NCBI RefSeq assembly: GCF_024713945.1
Contig: NC_134680.1
Coordinates: 2,938,001-3,002,000 of the forward strand
Direction of reading: 5' to 3'
Origin: Dermatophagoides farinae
Taxonomy: Eukaryota; Arthropoda; Arachnida; Sarcoptiformes; Pyroglyphidae
DNA: 64,000 bases
Each line of letters starts with the position of its first letter. The stretch's first letter is position 1. The position numbers were made by a program, and so were the translations under genes. Under the pieces are notes generated by a model, which was not told where the DNA came from, ran no database searches, and saw only the letters and a program-made list of their open reading frames with translations. This document shows positions 1-14,979 of this stretch, piece by piece.

Positions 1-1
1 A

Positions 2-1252
2 TTTCTTCAACAATTAGAACATTGTGTTGATATGAAAAATTTGGCAGCAAGTTGTATTGGCCATTGTTTTCTTGAAAATGAAAATGGTTTTGATTGTTAT
101 AGTGATTTTTGTAAAAATCATCCATTAGCCACTAGTGAACTACAGGATCTCTATATTGACCATAAATATGTTATATTTTTTGAAGGTTGTCGTCTTTTAC
201 AGAATATGATTGACATATCGTTGGATGGATTTCTATTGACACCTATACAGAAAATTTGTAAATATCCATTACAATTAGCTGAATTACTTAAATATACAAA
301 ACCAGAACATTCGGATTATATGGCCGTTGCTGAAGCATATCAATGTATGCAACGTGTAGCACAATTAGTTAATGAACGAAAATCACGTTTTGAATCATTG
401 GAAAAATTATTATCACTTCAAGAATCATTTGAAAATTGGGATGGTCCGCCATTGTTGGATAAATCATCCATATTGATACATTCCGGTGAAATTACCCGTA
501 TTACACGAACAACTTGGTCAAAAGAATTGACTCTATTTATTTTTGATCATCTATTGATTATGGCCAAAAAAGATAGTCGTTTATTGAAGAAACGTGCCTA
601 TCTATTTAAAACACGTATCGAACTTGATCATATTGATCCGATTATATCGTTAGATGATAACATCAAAGATGGTCATTTTAATGTGTTGGCTAAAAATGCC
701 TTTAAATTCTATTATCATCCGAAACAAAAATGGTATCTATTTCAGGCAAAATCTGCTGAAGATAAAGATGTATGGCTTAAAGCATTCGAAAGGGAACGAC
801 AACGTTGTCATGATGATGAACTACAAGGTTTTCGTGTAACTGAACAGGATAAAAAAGGTGCACGACTTGCACATGAAAATCATCTTAAACCGAAAAAACC
901 GAAACAATTATATCATAATATACGAAAACCGTATGCACCGAAAATATCTCGAAAACCGGATACAGTGATTGCCGAAATACCGCTTGGACCAATAAAAGGT
1001 TTTGAAATTGATCGATATAATCGTGCCGGTAGTCTACCATCATATATTCATCAAGAAAAACATCTAATCAATAATAATAATGCAAATAATTTACTGTATA
1101 ATAATAATCATCATCATCATCATCATAAAAATCGACAATCAACAATGCATAAAAAATCGACACGATCAAATTGGTTTCAATTTGGCAATAATAATAATGT
1201 TATCACTAATAATGGTGATAATGTTAAGAATCGAAAATTGAACAAATATTAA
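2..1252 (+). CDS. RhoGEF (DH-PH), collybistin/ASEF/SPATA13-like, 5'-truncated
   Basis: This is the C-terminal part of a Dbl-family guanine-nucleotide exchange factor for Rho-type GTPases. The frame is open to the window edge: ten residues precede the first Met at 32, so the gene starts outside the window. The first ~130 residues are the end of the DH domain, including FFEGCRLLQNMIDI and the very conserved GFLLTPIQKICKYPLQLAEL, then a DHSDY-like stretch. A PH domain follows at about residues 150-270 and ends in an ELTLFIFDHLLIMAKKD...VWLKAFERER pattern. By remembered alignment it is closest to ARHGEF9 (collybistin), ARHGEF4 (ASEF) and SPATA13, which activate Cdc42/Rac. The last ~80 residues are basic, then Asn- and His-rich, and look disordered. 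The SH3 domain typical of the family would lie upstream. The family call is firm; the exact orthologue is not. Confidence 0.9.
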   Translation, partial: FLQQLEHCVDMKNLAASCIGHCFLENENGFDCYSDFCKNHPLATSELQDLYIDHKYVIFFEGCRLLQNMIDISLDGFLLTPIQKICKYPLQLAELLKYTKPEHSDYMAVAEAYQCMQRVAQLVNERKSRFESLEKLLSLQESFENWDGPPLLDKSSILIHSGEITRITRTTWSKELTLFIFDHLLIMAKKDSRLLKKRAYLFKTRIELDHIDPIISLDDNIKDGHFNVLAKNAFKFYYHPKQKWYLFQAKSAEDKDVWLKAFERERQRCHDDELQGFRVTEQDKKGARLAHENHLKPKKPKQLYHNIRKPYAPKISRKPDTVIAEIPLGPIKGFEIDRYNRAGSLPSYIHQEKHLINNNNANNLLYNNNHHHHHHKNRQSTMHKKSTRSNWFQFGNNNNVITNNGDNVKNRKLNKY

Positions 1253-2390
1253 AATGATGGAAAAAATTCTCATAATTTTTATTTCGTTTCCAATTACATT
1301 CCTGTGTTTGTGTGTTTGCGTGTGTGTGCAATACATTGTCATTATCATCATCATAATCGTTGTCGTCGTTTTTTATTTCTCATTCGAATGTTGAAAATGG
1401 AAATCATAATGGATTGTAGTAGATGAATCATTCATTCATTCATTCATTTTATTTCGAAATGTAAAATTATAAATTTTTTTCGTTTTTCGTTTTCTTCCAT
1501 TCAAAAACAGGGTCAGCCTGTTTTTTTTTTGTTTTCTTCGTGTGATTCATTAATTTAATTTGGTGGCTTTTTTTTTGTCTGGTTTAATGTTTTTTTTACC
1601 TACTGTTCATCTTATGAATTTTCTTTTTCCCATCCCCATTCTCATCCGTTATTAATTATTCGGGTTTTTTTTCAATTATCCATCTGTAACTAATGTATTT
1701 TTTATCTAATGTTTTTTTTCACTTTACGAGTATGTAATTGACTGATTATAATGATAATTAATAAATTTTTGATTCATTCAATTGGTGTTTACCATAACAA
1801 CAACACTTTCGAGACACCCTATATTCAATGATATCATCGTTCGAATGATGAATCGAATTCATGACGAGTAAAAAAAATTTTTAGAGTAGATAAATTAGTT
1901 ATGAATTTTTTTTTCATTTATTTCCAATTATTAAAAGATGAAGAAATGAATCTTTTTGTTTGGTTCATTCGTTTCATTTCATAATGGATGTTATTTTTTT
2001 AATCAACGATATCTGGTGTTTGGTTGGTCACTTATAGGATATAAAATTAAAATCATTTTATTGTTTCAAGTCATCATATAGATAAAAGTGTTAAATTATT
2101 GATTTTTTTTTGGCTGAATATCTTTTATACAAATTATCATTATGTTATTTTAATTTGATTGATGGTTGTGTAAATGCAATTATTTTTGTAAAAAAAATTG
2201 AATAAAAAAAGTGGTAAAAAATTGTATGATTGAACGTTTAACGAACAAAGTTACAGGCGTGAGGTGGAAAATGGGTATGTTTTGTTGTTTTTTTGGTATA
2301 CTGCTTTTCTCATTATTGATGATGGTTATGATGTTAGTCAAAATTCACAAGTCAGTCATTTTGAAAAATTTATCGGTTAATTTAATTTTT
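1253..2390. other. Tail-to-tail gap between RhoGEF and beta-tubulin, no gene
   Basis: This is AT-rich DNA with T runs. It should contain the 3' UTRs of the two convergent genes. An AATAAA occurs at about 2202 on the plus strand. I see no coding signal; the short open frame at 2211-2423 has no family signature. Confidence 0.6.
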
Positions 2391-3896
<1,506 letters not shown>

Positions 3897-6570
3897 TATG
3901 ATAAATAATATTTTAAGATGATTTTAATAAGAAAAATTTAATTCAATTCAACACACACACACAAAAACACCAACACGTTCACCGAAACGGATGTAAATTA
4001 GTGAAATTTCGTTATTGAATTCAATTAATCGTTGATTTTCTCGTCTTATTTCTGATGTCGTCGTGTTTGAACAAAGGACGAAAAAATAAGAACAAGGCAA
4101 CAAAAAAACACGCCGATCAAAACGAAAAAACGTATGGGTAAGAAAATGAAAATTTTGAAGAAAAAAATTCAACCGATCACAACCGAAAACGAATAATAAA
4201 TGTGAAAACGTTGACGATGAAGGGCTGCTTTTTGTAGACAAAGTTCGAGTGTTTGCTAAAAACAATCTTTTTACCCTTATTCACGTTTATATTACTGGCT
4301 TGATTTTGTAAGTTTAGTTTTTTTTTCGTTGTTTCTGGCCGCGGTTTTGACTTGAGTTCAAGCATGGGAGAGAGAGAGATAGCACAAGAGTTAGTCAGCA
4401 AGCTAACTTGGCGACGACGAGGAGGAGGAATGATTTTTTTTGAAATCAACAAATCAGTGGTAAAGAATTGATTGACCCCAAGAGTAAGAGAGAAAGAGGG
4501 TGAGAAAAACGATCGAAAGGGTCGACGCCCATTTTTTTGAAAAAATTTATTCTTTTTTTTCGAACATGCGCAATTTGTAATTTGTTTAGCCTGTTGCTAT
4601 GAGAGGGTGTGGGTGTGTTATGCCAAAAAAATTGCCTAAAAATACATCGACGACAGTAGCGACATTGGTGGTGGTGAAATTTAAACGAAAAAAACTTGAC
4701 AAATACTGGGCGAATGTGTTTTCGGAATTCATCGATTCAAACTTGTTGGTTGGTTCGTTGATTCGGCAAGCCGTTGACCGATCGTGAATGGTCGGGGTGA
4801 AGTATATTTTCTTTTTTTTCGTTTTTCGAATATTTTCTCTATTCATTCTGTGCTTATCAACGTCATCATCATGATTGGGGGAGAAAAATGATTGCCAAGC
4901 ATGCTAATATAATCTATCTATATTCTTATAGCATGCATGGCAATGAAAAAAAACGGGAAATATCAAACCATCCATCCATTCCATTACATGATTTGAAAAG
5001 ATCGAAAACAATGGACGATGAATTTTTTCTATTTAGAGACAGAAAAAAAAATTGAAAAAAAAACATTTGAAATGCTGTCTAAGCTGTCCATCATAATCCA
5101 TCAATAATAAAACATTCGATTTCGGTCGATCCGAATATAACAACAACAACAACAACAACAAAGAGACTGACGAGACAAAGACCAGAAGGCAAATAAATAA
5201 TTTTTTTTTATTCCATCAATAATAAATAAAGCTCGAAAATATATTTTTCAAACATAAACACACAATCCAAATGAGAGATTCCATATGGTAGAAAAAAAAC
5301 GTTAGACATGATTTTTGGAAATTTTCTTTTTTTTTTGCATTCATCAAACAAACAAACTAAAAAAAAACTTTGGAATACAAATTGAATATAAAGAAGAGAG
5401 AAAAAAAAATTATTTTTTTTCCTGAAACTGAACATGCATAATGATAAATAAATAAATAAAGATTATATTCCAAATATAGAACAAACATGACATACCGACA
5501 TACACACACAGAAACACATGAAACATTTGACTTATGGCAAATGTCTTCAAATGACGAAAAAAGCAAAGATTTACTGCAAAAACGATGATGATGATCCGTT
5601 CGGATTCTTAATGAATAATTGTCGAGAATATTTTGTTGTTTGTGAACTAAATTTTATTTATTATTTTCAAAATGTCTTTAGCTTGAATTTTTTTTTACTT
5701 CTCCTCCTTTGTTGTATTATATTATATTATTTTCTCATCATATATCATCTTATTATTATTATTATTATCAGGATCGTGCTTCAGGTCGGCTGGCTAATTT
5801 ACCGGCTATATAGTAGACATTTTGATGATCATGATCGCCCAATCTCAGTCAACAATTTCAAATATTTCATTCCACGATTATTCATTCATCATCTTAAGAT
5901 ATAATATATGAGGAAAAAAATAATGAAGATTCATTTTTTGTTGTTTTTTTTTCATCATCAACCATAAAGATGATGATGATGATGTATGATGATCTTGTTT
6001 GGATATAATATTAATATATTTAATCCATTTAATTTTTTTTTTCTTTTCTTTACTGATTTTTGATAATCGAGTTTAGCCATTTTTTTTGGCTCTTTGCAAT
6101 CAACGAATAAGGCAAACCTTTTTTTCTTTGCTTCGGTCCCGTCATAATGATGATGACGGCTGATGGTTGATGATGAAAGAATGGCTAAAAAAATAAAAAG
6201 ATGATGATGGCTGATGATCATCACACCAGCCAGGAAATGAGATTCTCATTCTTTGTTTTATATTTATGATTTCTATCACACGCACACAATACAAGGTGAT
6301 TGTATTCGATTTGATTCAAAATAAGAATTCTGTCTTGAAATTCATTCAACCAACCAACCTGCAGAAAAAGAAAAGGGAGTTGAGAAGAGAAAAAAAGTTA
6401 TATTTAAAAATAATGATAAAAATGGAAAAATGTAGTTTGTTACAATTAATAATAACCACAAGGGGTGGAAGGAGGTGGTTGTTGAAAATGGGTGTCTAAT
6501 GGGGAAGTCTTTACTATTTTTCGGCTATTGTTGTCGTTGTTGTTGACTCGAATATTTAAAACAACTCACC

Positions 6571-6617
6571 CTTGTTGTTGTTGTTGTTGTTGTTGTTGTC
6601 GTTGTCGTTGTCGTTGT
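6571..6617. repeat. (TTG)n running into (TCGTTG)n
   Basis: A perfect TTG array changes into an interrupted TCG/TTG array. It creates a long spurious Leu/Cys/Ser frame, which should not be annotated as protein. Confidence 0.8.
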
Positions 6618-7088
6618 TATTGGAAAGGGTTGTTGACTTCCGACACAATTTTTTTCTTTCTTCTCAATTTCGACTTATTTTAGCTTCACTTATTTTTATT
6701 CATTTCATTCATAGATTCAAGTTGTATTTTGTAGGGAGCAAAAAAATTATTTGGTTAATGTTGTTGTCCGAGAATTCGTAAATCGCAGCATGTTATGTTC
6801 ATCATCATCAAACCAAAAAATACTGGTTCGAAATTCAGATTGAGATAGAGAGAAAGAGAGAGAGAGGGAGAGAGCCAGGCTAAAATATAACAAGAACAGA
6901 ATGATGTGCTTTTATCTAGCAGCAGACATGATTTTTTTTTGTTGGTTCGTTTGTTGAACATTCTTCATCATCATCATTTCATTTTTCTTTTTTTTGAAAA
7001 GTTTGTTCACGCCACAACACATACAATTGATGATGTTTGATATCTCATTGAATGAATGTCGTCATTATCATCACCGTTGTCATATTGT

Positions 7089-7090
<2 letters not shown>

Positions 7091-7118
<28 letters not shown>
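7091..7118. repeat. (AG)14 dinucleotide array
   Basis: A perfect AG run is followed directly by an A run. It is a purine-only stretch and likely length-polymorphic. Confidence 0.9.
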
Positions 7119-7123
<5 letters not shown>

Positions 7124-10100
7124 AAAAATGTAAAATTTTGTTGTTTAAAATTATTTTTACGAATAAAAATATCCGTCTGGTTTCCGATTCGAAAAAAGGA
7201 TTGTTGTTAATTGTTCGAATTCGAATCAATGGTTAAAATAATAGCATTAGATTATTTCGACAGGAAAAGGATCCTTTTCACACATTTTTTTTCTTATTAA
7301 AATATATTTGAAAATTAGCCATATCCGTTGTTAATTAATTAGGTGAAAATAGTTTATGAAAATTTGATCATCATACAGGAGGAGAAAAAAGGGTGGATTA
7401 GAAATCTTTAGATCCTAAAATGACCATTTCATTTTTCGTGCTGCTTTCATCATCTTCATCGTCATAATCAAGAAACGAAAGATTTTTCTTCGTGTCCAAA
7501 AATGTGTTGATGACTTTTTTGTTCGTTTTTTTTTTCTTTTTCATCCCCTTTACAGCCAAATTTTTGTGAGAAAGGAGAAAAAAATAACGCAAACGTCGGT
7601 AAATGCGAATACGTCTCGAACAACTATGATAATGATGATGATGATGATGATGGTCGATTGGTTGGTTGGTTGCTTGATTAGTTATTTTGATGTAATATAG
7701 CCCTAAATAGACTATATCGACTCTCTCTCGCTCACTATTAAATGTCTTGAATGAATGACAAGACATGAAACCCGAAATGATAATAATAATAATGATGATG
7801 ATCATGGATGTCTATTATTAGGCAAACTGGCTAAACCATCATCTTGTTGTTGTTATTATTATTATTCGAAAATTCGACATTCGAATCAGCCAACAACAAC
7901 AACACGATATAGACATGGCTTTAAGCCATCGAAAGATTCTTTTTCTTCTTCATCATCGCTAACTGGTGTTGGTTGTTTGATGTTGTAATGGCAGCCATAA
8001 ACCAGCTCCATCGTTGAACTTGTTTCTGTGGTAAGATGATGAAGAAACAAAACAAAAAAAAAATTTTATTCGAATTGGACATCATCATATTCGTGAATGG
8101 AAATGAATTCGTAAATGAGAATTTTTTATCATGACCCATACCATCTTTAACAATGGCAATAAACTTTTTTTTAATAGTCAATTCTATAAGATATATCATA
8201 AAAATGTTTGCGAATATTTCCTGTTTTTTTTTCTCATCTATAAATTCATCAAAATTCTATAGATATGTAATTTCGGAAGCTTAAAAGATTAGAGGAAAAA
8301 AATTGTTCAATCAAAATGGATTATGATTATCGTTATTCAAGATTAACAATATTCTGTCATCACAAAAAAAATCAAGAATATTTTGACCATCGATTTTTCT
8401 CTTTATTTATATGGTTGATGGATGAGTGGCACTTACACAAACATTCGAAATTTGAACGATTTCTCTCACAATGTGAACAACGAAACGTTCGAAATATTTG
8501 GCCATTCATTCATATATTCAATATCCGTTGATTTGTTTTTCCACTGATTTTCATTCAACAGCGAGTGGAAAAAATATCGGGATCAACTTTTTTTAGATAT
8601 TTTTTTCGTTTTGTTATCATTATTGTTGTTGTTGTTGTTGTCGTTGTTATCAACGAAAAACCCGTTCGTCATTGTTCTCTTTTTCTCTCTCATTTTACTT
8701 GGCCATGGCCATTTCACAAGACACTGCTAACTGAATTTATGAGATGAAATGACTTTTAAACATAAAACAAAGACCAAATGATTGCCACACACACACACAT
8801 TCTTTGTTGGAAAAATAATGCCAATATATTATCGTGTAAATATCACAAGTTACCGAAAAAAAGTATTCCAATAACAACATCATCATCATGTCATGATGGT
8901 ACTTGTTGATCATGACCTCCTAAAAATAGATTTTTTTAAAAAAAACACAAATACTTTTGGTATGCAACAACAACAACAACAACAACAAAATGGTTCCAAT
9001 TATGGCAAACACAACAAAGAGAGAAAGAAAGAGAGAGATAGAGAGAGTAGGTGAAAAAAATTGATTCAATCGTCATCATTATAATAATGATAATCATTAT
9101 CGATAAGAATGGTATGACACAAAATAAAATAAATGCCATAATGGACATGGATTGATGAACTTGGCCTATTCACGATGTTGATCTTGAACTAAATAATTCT
9201 AAAAAGGTTTAGCATTCGATATTATCGTTCTTTTTTTTCGATATCCATATTTCTATTCTTTATATTCACATTAAATTAAATTTGAAAAAAGCCGGTCGTT
9301 AATTGGAGGCAATCTTTTTTTTTCTCTTCTCTGTCCATGAAGGTAGATAACAACAACATGAAAATGGAAAATAATTTTCCACATTGTGTGTGTGTGTGTG
9401 TGTTTGTGTGGGTGGAAAGCAAAGCAAAAAAGAAAAACGACATCAGAACCGAATAAAAATAAACACTCCTACATCAATCCATCAAAATCTATTTAAAAAA
9501 ATGTTTCATCAACAACAATATGAAAAAAAAATCAATCAAAATGAAAAATGATATATGTAGACAGTAGTAGTCATCATCATCATCATCATCATCATGAATG
9601 GATGGATATATAATATTTAAATTAATTTTTTTTGACATTCAAAAAAAAAATAATTCATTTAATAATCATCAATATTGATGATGATTATGATCATCGTGTC
9701 ATCAAATGTATGTAATGTTATGTTATGTTTTGTCGTTTGAACAAATTATACATTGTATTATTTATTCAATAGATCTAAAGTTTTGGTTCGAAATTTCAAA
9801 TTTACATTTTGGTCATCATCATCATCATTATTATGTCGATGAACAGAAAAAAAAACATTTGAAATTCAAACGACAGGATCACTTTTAATAATGATGATGA
9901 TGATGATAGTAATGATAATGGGATAATCTCGTTCATGTTACATGTTACAACATCATCATAATGATAATGATGATTCGCCAAATGGGATTAATAATAATAA
10001 TGAGATTATAGTAAAGTGGGAGCAAAAAAAAATATAGATAACATCCAAATTGAACAGAAGAAGAGAAAAAAAATTTTAAGGTTAATTTAAATGAAAAGCC

Positions 10101-11932
10101 CAGAATTCATCATCAACAACAATTGTTGTTGCTTAAGAACAAACAAAAACATCAAAGGCCTATCATCACCATTAAAAAAAAAAGAATAAAAAAATGCTAA
10201 CTGTTCTCTGTGTATAGACATATCATAAAATGGATGGATATATGATTATGATTTGTGGATGGCCATGTAATTCTTGATGATGATGATAATGATCATGAGT
10301 GCAAAAACGGGGAAAAATCAAATGACGGACAACGATGATTCTTCGTTTTGTTTCGAATAATATTTATAACAACAAACCATCGTGAACTAGAAAAAAAGCT
10401 ATAATTATTATACTAAACAAGTTTTTTGTATTACTAACTCTTTCCCTGTCTTCTTTTTTGTTCTTCTGTGTTCATCATCAAATTTATGGCCAATGATTAT
10501 TATGATGATGATTATCATCAACGTTGATTTTTCAAAGCACATTTAATTTTCACTGCATAATTCAATGATAGGCAATATGGCTTCAGGGTTCTTTAGATCT
10601 TCGAACGAATCAAAATGTGCCGAATAAACATGCCTCGATCGTTGTTTTCACCTGATTGATTTTTGTTGTTTTTTCTTTTGGTTTTTTTTTCACCAATCAT
10701 CAATGGAAGAGATCCATGGATGAAATTATCTTATCTCTTTGATGAATAAATGTCTAATGATTTTGTTTGTTTGATTTTTGTTTCTATATTATCATTATGA
10801 CCATACGTCCAGCATCGTTCATATCCGTTCGAATATAAATAATATCGATTTTTTTGACAGATTCAATAAATTCGTATCCATCGATAAATAAAATGATTTT
10901 GGTGATGATGATGATGAACATCGTGATCCATTGAGTTCATTAAATGTCAATCATGATCATCATTTGGCTCGATTTAGCCACCGCCATTACCAATTTGGTT
11001 TCGATCGGTTTGATCTGGTTTGATCGTTAATTTTTTTCTGTTGTGGAAGATAATTTATTGCGTAAGTAAATGTTGTTGTTGTTGAAGATCCTGCTGTTTG
11101 TATGTCCCGAAATATATATGCTATGGCTATTGATCATATCATATTGATTGAAAGATTGAGATGCGTGATAAATTCGATATTTGATTTTATACCATGTTTG
11201 ATTTTGTTGTCGTCCAATATATATCGAAGAAATCGATTGATCAAACATATTGTCAATTTCTTTTGATTTGAACATAAAAAAATTGGTGTCAATGAATCTT
11301 GATCACATCTTGTTCATAATGATAACAATTGTCTAATATTACAAGCATGATCATCATCAAAAAACACATTCAAGTTGATTACGATCATCATCATCATAAT
11401 AATAATAATGGAAAACATAAAAAAGATGAAGACAAATCACGACAATCATTCAAATAAAAAAAATGATGATGATGATTGACATCACGAACCAATTTTCTAT
11501 TGTTATTATGGTCGTCATTTTGTCGTCGTCGTGTTGGTTGAATTCCTAACGAAGATGATGATCATGCTGGCAGTTAGATTAAATCGAATAAAGATCAAAA
11601 TGTTCAGAAATGTAAGGTAAATTTTTAAAATTAACAAATTTCCTATTTTTTTTTTTTTTTTTTTTTGAATATTGAAACGGAAAGAATTTTTTTAGCGAAA
11701 AAGAAAAAAAGGATGTATTAGAATGAGCGAGAGTTATCCTGTCCGTCCTATATGAAGTGATTCACTAAGTTTCTGTATTTTTTATACATGCATGTAAAAA
11801 ATATAGCCTGACACTTGACCATCAATAAAAACTTCACTTGTTTTGATTTTGATATTGTAACATGTGATTCGGATAACATTTACTATACAGAATCGACTGT
11901 ATTAATCGATTAAATCAATTCAATAATGATCA

Positions 11933-13628
11933 ATGGCGTGGATCAACACACAGGATCTATGTGTGGTTCTGATCACTCAGGTGAGTATATGAATCATTTT
12001 ATATTCAATTTATTTTCAATTTCAACATTTATTATAATCTAAACTTGGCCCTTATTTTAGTTATTATTTTTTGCATTCGGATGGTATATTTTTGTTAAGA
12101 AATTATTTCGTGATTATGAAATCAACCATAAATGGGTACAGATATTGTTTTGCGTTACGTTGTCCATATCATGCTGTATGTTTGAATTGATTATATTCGA
12201 AATTGTCGATTTTCTTGATACTAGGTTAGTGAAAAATGTGGATCTGATCATTTTAATTCGATCTAAATTTTTTGGCTTTTATTTCAGTTCACGTTATTTC
12301 CATTGGTATCTATCCATATACCTGATGCTATTTATGCTTTTGGTTGCCTTACCATTTTCGATTTCTTATTTTCTCATTGAAAATTGTTTTGCCGATGGCC
12401 GTTCACCTATAAGATGGCGTTCCAAGTTTATTCTTACCGGAATCTTATGGTTAATTTTTATTATCATTTTCTGGGAAATTGGCAATCCTTTCCCAATATC
12501 ATCGCCACGTCACGGAATTCTATCGATCGAACATCAGATTAGTCGGGTTGGCATCATAGGCGTTACTTTGATTGCCATGTTATCAGGTTTTGGTGCGGTT
12601 AACTATCCTTATGTCTCAATGTCATATTTCACGACAACTGTTACTTCAGCCGATCTAGCCAATGCCGAAAAACGGTTAATGCAAACGTGGGATAAAATTA
12701 TTATGAAGAAAAAACAAATCTCCACGGCATTGCACAATCAAAAAGTATCGGCAAGCGGTGGTCAATCGATTCAGAATTCAAATTCACTTTCAAGGGTATC
12801 GTTCTGGTCATATCTGAAAAATTTTGGCGCCTCTTTCGATTCAACGGCCAACGTACAACAATTACAACGTGAATGTGCCAACCTAGAGGAAATGTCAAGG
12901 CAATTGTTTCTGGAATATGTTGATCTTAAATGGATGGAGGAAAGATTTGTACAATCCCGAACAATCAAAGGTCAATTCTTCAACTATCTCGGCTACTTTT
13001 TCTCGATTTATTGTATTTATAAAATCATACTTGTAAGTATCAGTAATTAAGTATCAAGTATCTCCGTTCTGATTGATTTTTATCCTATTTTTTTTCTATT
13101 TATTGTCTGTCGATAGTGTACGATAAACATTGTATTTGATCGTGTAGGCCGTATGGATCCAATAACACGTACACTTCAATTTCTCGTCAACTACATCGGT
13201 ATCGATGTTGATGTAAAATTCTGGTCACAACATTGTTCATTTCTTGTTATTGGCGTTATTGTTTTAACGTCAACACGTGGTTTGCTCATCAATTTAACAA
13301 AGGTAAGATATATGAGAGAATTTCTGAAAACACTCTAATCTATATTATTGATATAACTTAGTTTTTCTATGCCATTTCTTCGTCCAAATCATCCAATATC
13401 ATTGTTTGTCTATTGGCCGAATTAATGGGCATGTATTTTGTCGCATCGATCCTATTGATGCGTATGAACATGCCGTTAGAATATCGGATGATCATTACCG
13501 AGGTACTTGGTGATCTTCAATTTAAATTCTATCATCGATGGTTCGATGTTATATTTCTGATCTCAGCGTTGGTCAGCATCGGTTTCATTTACATTAGCCG
13601 TCAACAGATGATGAAAAAAGAATTGTGA
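11933..13628 (+). CDS. GPHR: Golgi pH regulator (GPR89/GPHR family), five exons
   Basis: Exons are 11933-11980, 12061-12224, 12288-13032, 13117-13302 and 13362-13628. They sum to 1410 nt, or 469 residues, against about 455 in vertebrates. GPHR is a multi-span anion channel of Golgi/ER membranes that sets Golgi pH. Diagnostic strings are [98 protein letters not shown]-like, [12 protein letters not shown] and [26 protein letters not shown]. The start at 11933 gives MAWINTQDL and splices in phase 0 into LLFFAFGW; an out-of-frame ATG lies 7 nt upstream. Donors are GTGAGT, GTTAGT, GTAAGT and GTAAGA. Alternating hydrophobic segments predict about nine membrane spans. Confidence 0.96.
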
Positions 13629-13775
13629 TGGATAAAACACATATGATCAAACAACAACAACAACAACGAATCGAAATCTCATTCTATCTTTATATGCTGT
13701 GTGTGTGTATTGTTCATTGGACCAATTAAACAAATTAAATGCAGCCTAATTAAATTATCAAATTAATAATATAAC

Positions 13776-13798
13776 AATAAATTGTTTTTGTGAATAAA
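13776..13798 (+). promoter_or_regulatory. Two AATAAA poly(A) signals of the GPHR gene
   Basis: AATAAA lies at 13776-13781 and again at 13793-13798, about 150 nt after the GPHR stop. They mark the likely transcript end before the VAP gene on the same strand. Confidence 0.6.
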
Positions 13799-14036
13799 AA
13801 TTCTATTACCTTAAACTTTTATGACAATATTTCTTTTTTTTTGAATTTTTATTTTCTATTTTTATAACTGGTTGTTGGCTATTTTTTATTTTATTTTTAT
13901 TATTTTTTTTTTGAAAGAAAAAATTCTTATCATCTCATTGCTGTTTGTGTGTGTGTGTGTGTTTGATACGAAAACGACTTGAACAAACTATATATCAGAT
14001 CCACATCGAACAAGAACTATCTTTTCAAGTTAAAAG

Positions 14037-14912
14037 ATGGCACCATCATCGTCATCATCGCAATCAGCTAGATTAGTTTTGAAATTCGATCCAGAAAGTG
14101 AACTACCATTTCATGGTCCATATTCTAAACCATCGACAGTAACATTACGATTACGATCATTAGCATCTGATAGAAATATGGCATTTAAAGTGAAAACAAC
14201 AGCACCGAAATTCTATTCTGTTTCACCAACACATGGATTCATTGCACCGGATGCTGATTGTATGATACAATTAACATTTAATGGTAATGAACAAGATTTA
14301 CGAATTTCGAAAATAAAGCACAAATTTCTGGTACAAGCAACAAATGGCCCAGAAGATATTGATTCGATAGCACCAGATCGTTTCTGGAAAGAGCTTAATA
14401 GTAGTAATCAAAATTCGATAATATACGAACAAAAACTTCAATGTCTATTTGATCCATTGGAAAGTTTGGAAACTAGTAACGATAATAATATGCAACAGCA
14501 ATTCAAATCGTTTGTTGCTACGGCTACCGATAAGAGTGAAGGAATTTTGAATCAATTGTTGACACCATTAGAAAATGATCATAATTCTGTATCATCGTCA
14601 ACTTTGGCCAACAATGAACAACAGCAACGACGATTTTCGTTGAAAACATTAATATGGGCTATATTTGCCGCTATTATAGCCATTGTAGCTGCATTACCCA
14701 TCTATTGGAATCGATTACGATCGAAACAATCGCCATCGTCCACCGAACACCATAATTCAAATGGATCAATCAACAACAATGCTGGAACATTATCGTTAAC
14801 GAATTCTAATGAATCTCGATTAATGAAAACAACGATTTATATTGGTGCTGCAACATTGGTAGCCGTAATTGGATGGGCCATATATCAATGGCGTAAACGT
14901 AATTCGTTGTAA
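14037..14912 (+). CDS. VAP: VAP (VAMP-associated protein), MSP domain, intronless
   Basis: The protein has 291 residues in one exon, with start context AAAGATGG. The MSP domain covers about residues 11-125: LVLKFDPESELPFHGPYSK, the signature FKVKTTAPKFYSVSPTHG, and KHKFLVQA. VAPs sit in the ER membrane and bind FFAT-motif proteins at membrane contact sites. The Pro equivalent to VAPB Pro56 is kept (VSPTHG). The Met of the FFAT-binding KHKFMVQ stretch is Leu here. Instead of a single tail anchor there are two hydrophobic segments, at about 203-223 (LIWAIFAAIIAIVAALPIYW) and 264-285 (IYIGAATLVAVIGWAIYQW). The ~40 residues between them are polar, Asn/Ser-rich. No heptad coiled coil is obvious between the MSP domain and the first segment. 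The family call is firm. Confidence 0.93.
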   Translation: MAPSSSSSQSARLVLKFDPESELPFHGPYSKPSTVTLRLRSLASDRNMAFKVKTTAPKFYSVSPTHGFIAPDADCMIQLTFNGNEQDLRISKIKHKFLVQATNGPEDIDSIAPDRFWKELNSSNQNSIIYEQKLQCLFDPLESLETSNDNNMQQQFKSFVATATDKSEGILNQLLTPLENDHNSVSSSTLANNEQQQRRFSLKTLIWAIFAAIIAIVAALPIYWNRLRSKQSPSSTEHHNSNGSINNNAGTLSLTNSNESRLMKTTIYIGAATLVAVIGWAIYQWRKRNSL

Positions 14913-14973
14913 AAAAAATTGTGTTTTTTGTCTATGTGTGTGTGTGATAGATGAGATGTGTTGAGAGTGTGTG

Positions 14974-14979
14974 AATAAA
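14974..14979 (+). promoter_or_regulatory. AATAAA poly(A) signal of VAP
   Basis: AATAAA lies 61 nt after the VAP stop. The convergent G-beta gene stops at 15186, so the two 3' UTRs end within about 270 bp of each other. Confidence 0.6.

Larger units (their letters stand above)
3897..11932. other. About 8 kb without a recognisable gene
   Basis: This stretch separates the divergent beta-tubulin and GPHR genes. It holds T/A runs, (CAT)n/(ATG)n, (TTG)n, (GT)n and (GA)n microsatellites. All open frames in it translate to low-complexity Ile, His, Phe or Ser strings without motifs. The part nearest 3900-4600 has slightly higher GC and should carry the tubulin promoter and 5' UTR. I found no tRNA-like cloverleaf. 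Confidence 0.55.

Noticed and set aside
5518-5904. Open frame of 128 codons on the plus strand
   Set aside because: It translates to Ile/Leu/Phe-rich sequence from ATT/TTA repeats, without motif, exon signals or coding-like composition.
7398-7805. Open frame of 135 codons on the minus strand
   Set aside because: Built from (CAT)n, (ATT)n and T runs (poly-Ile, poly-His, Lys); no domain and no support from splice context.
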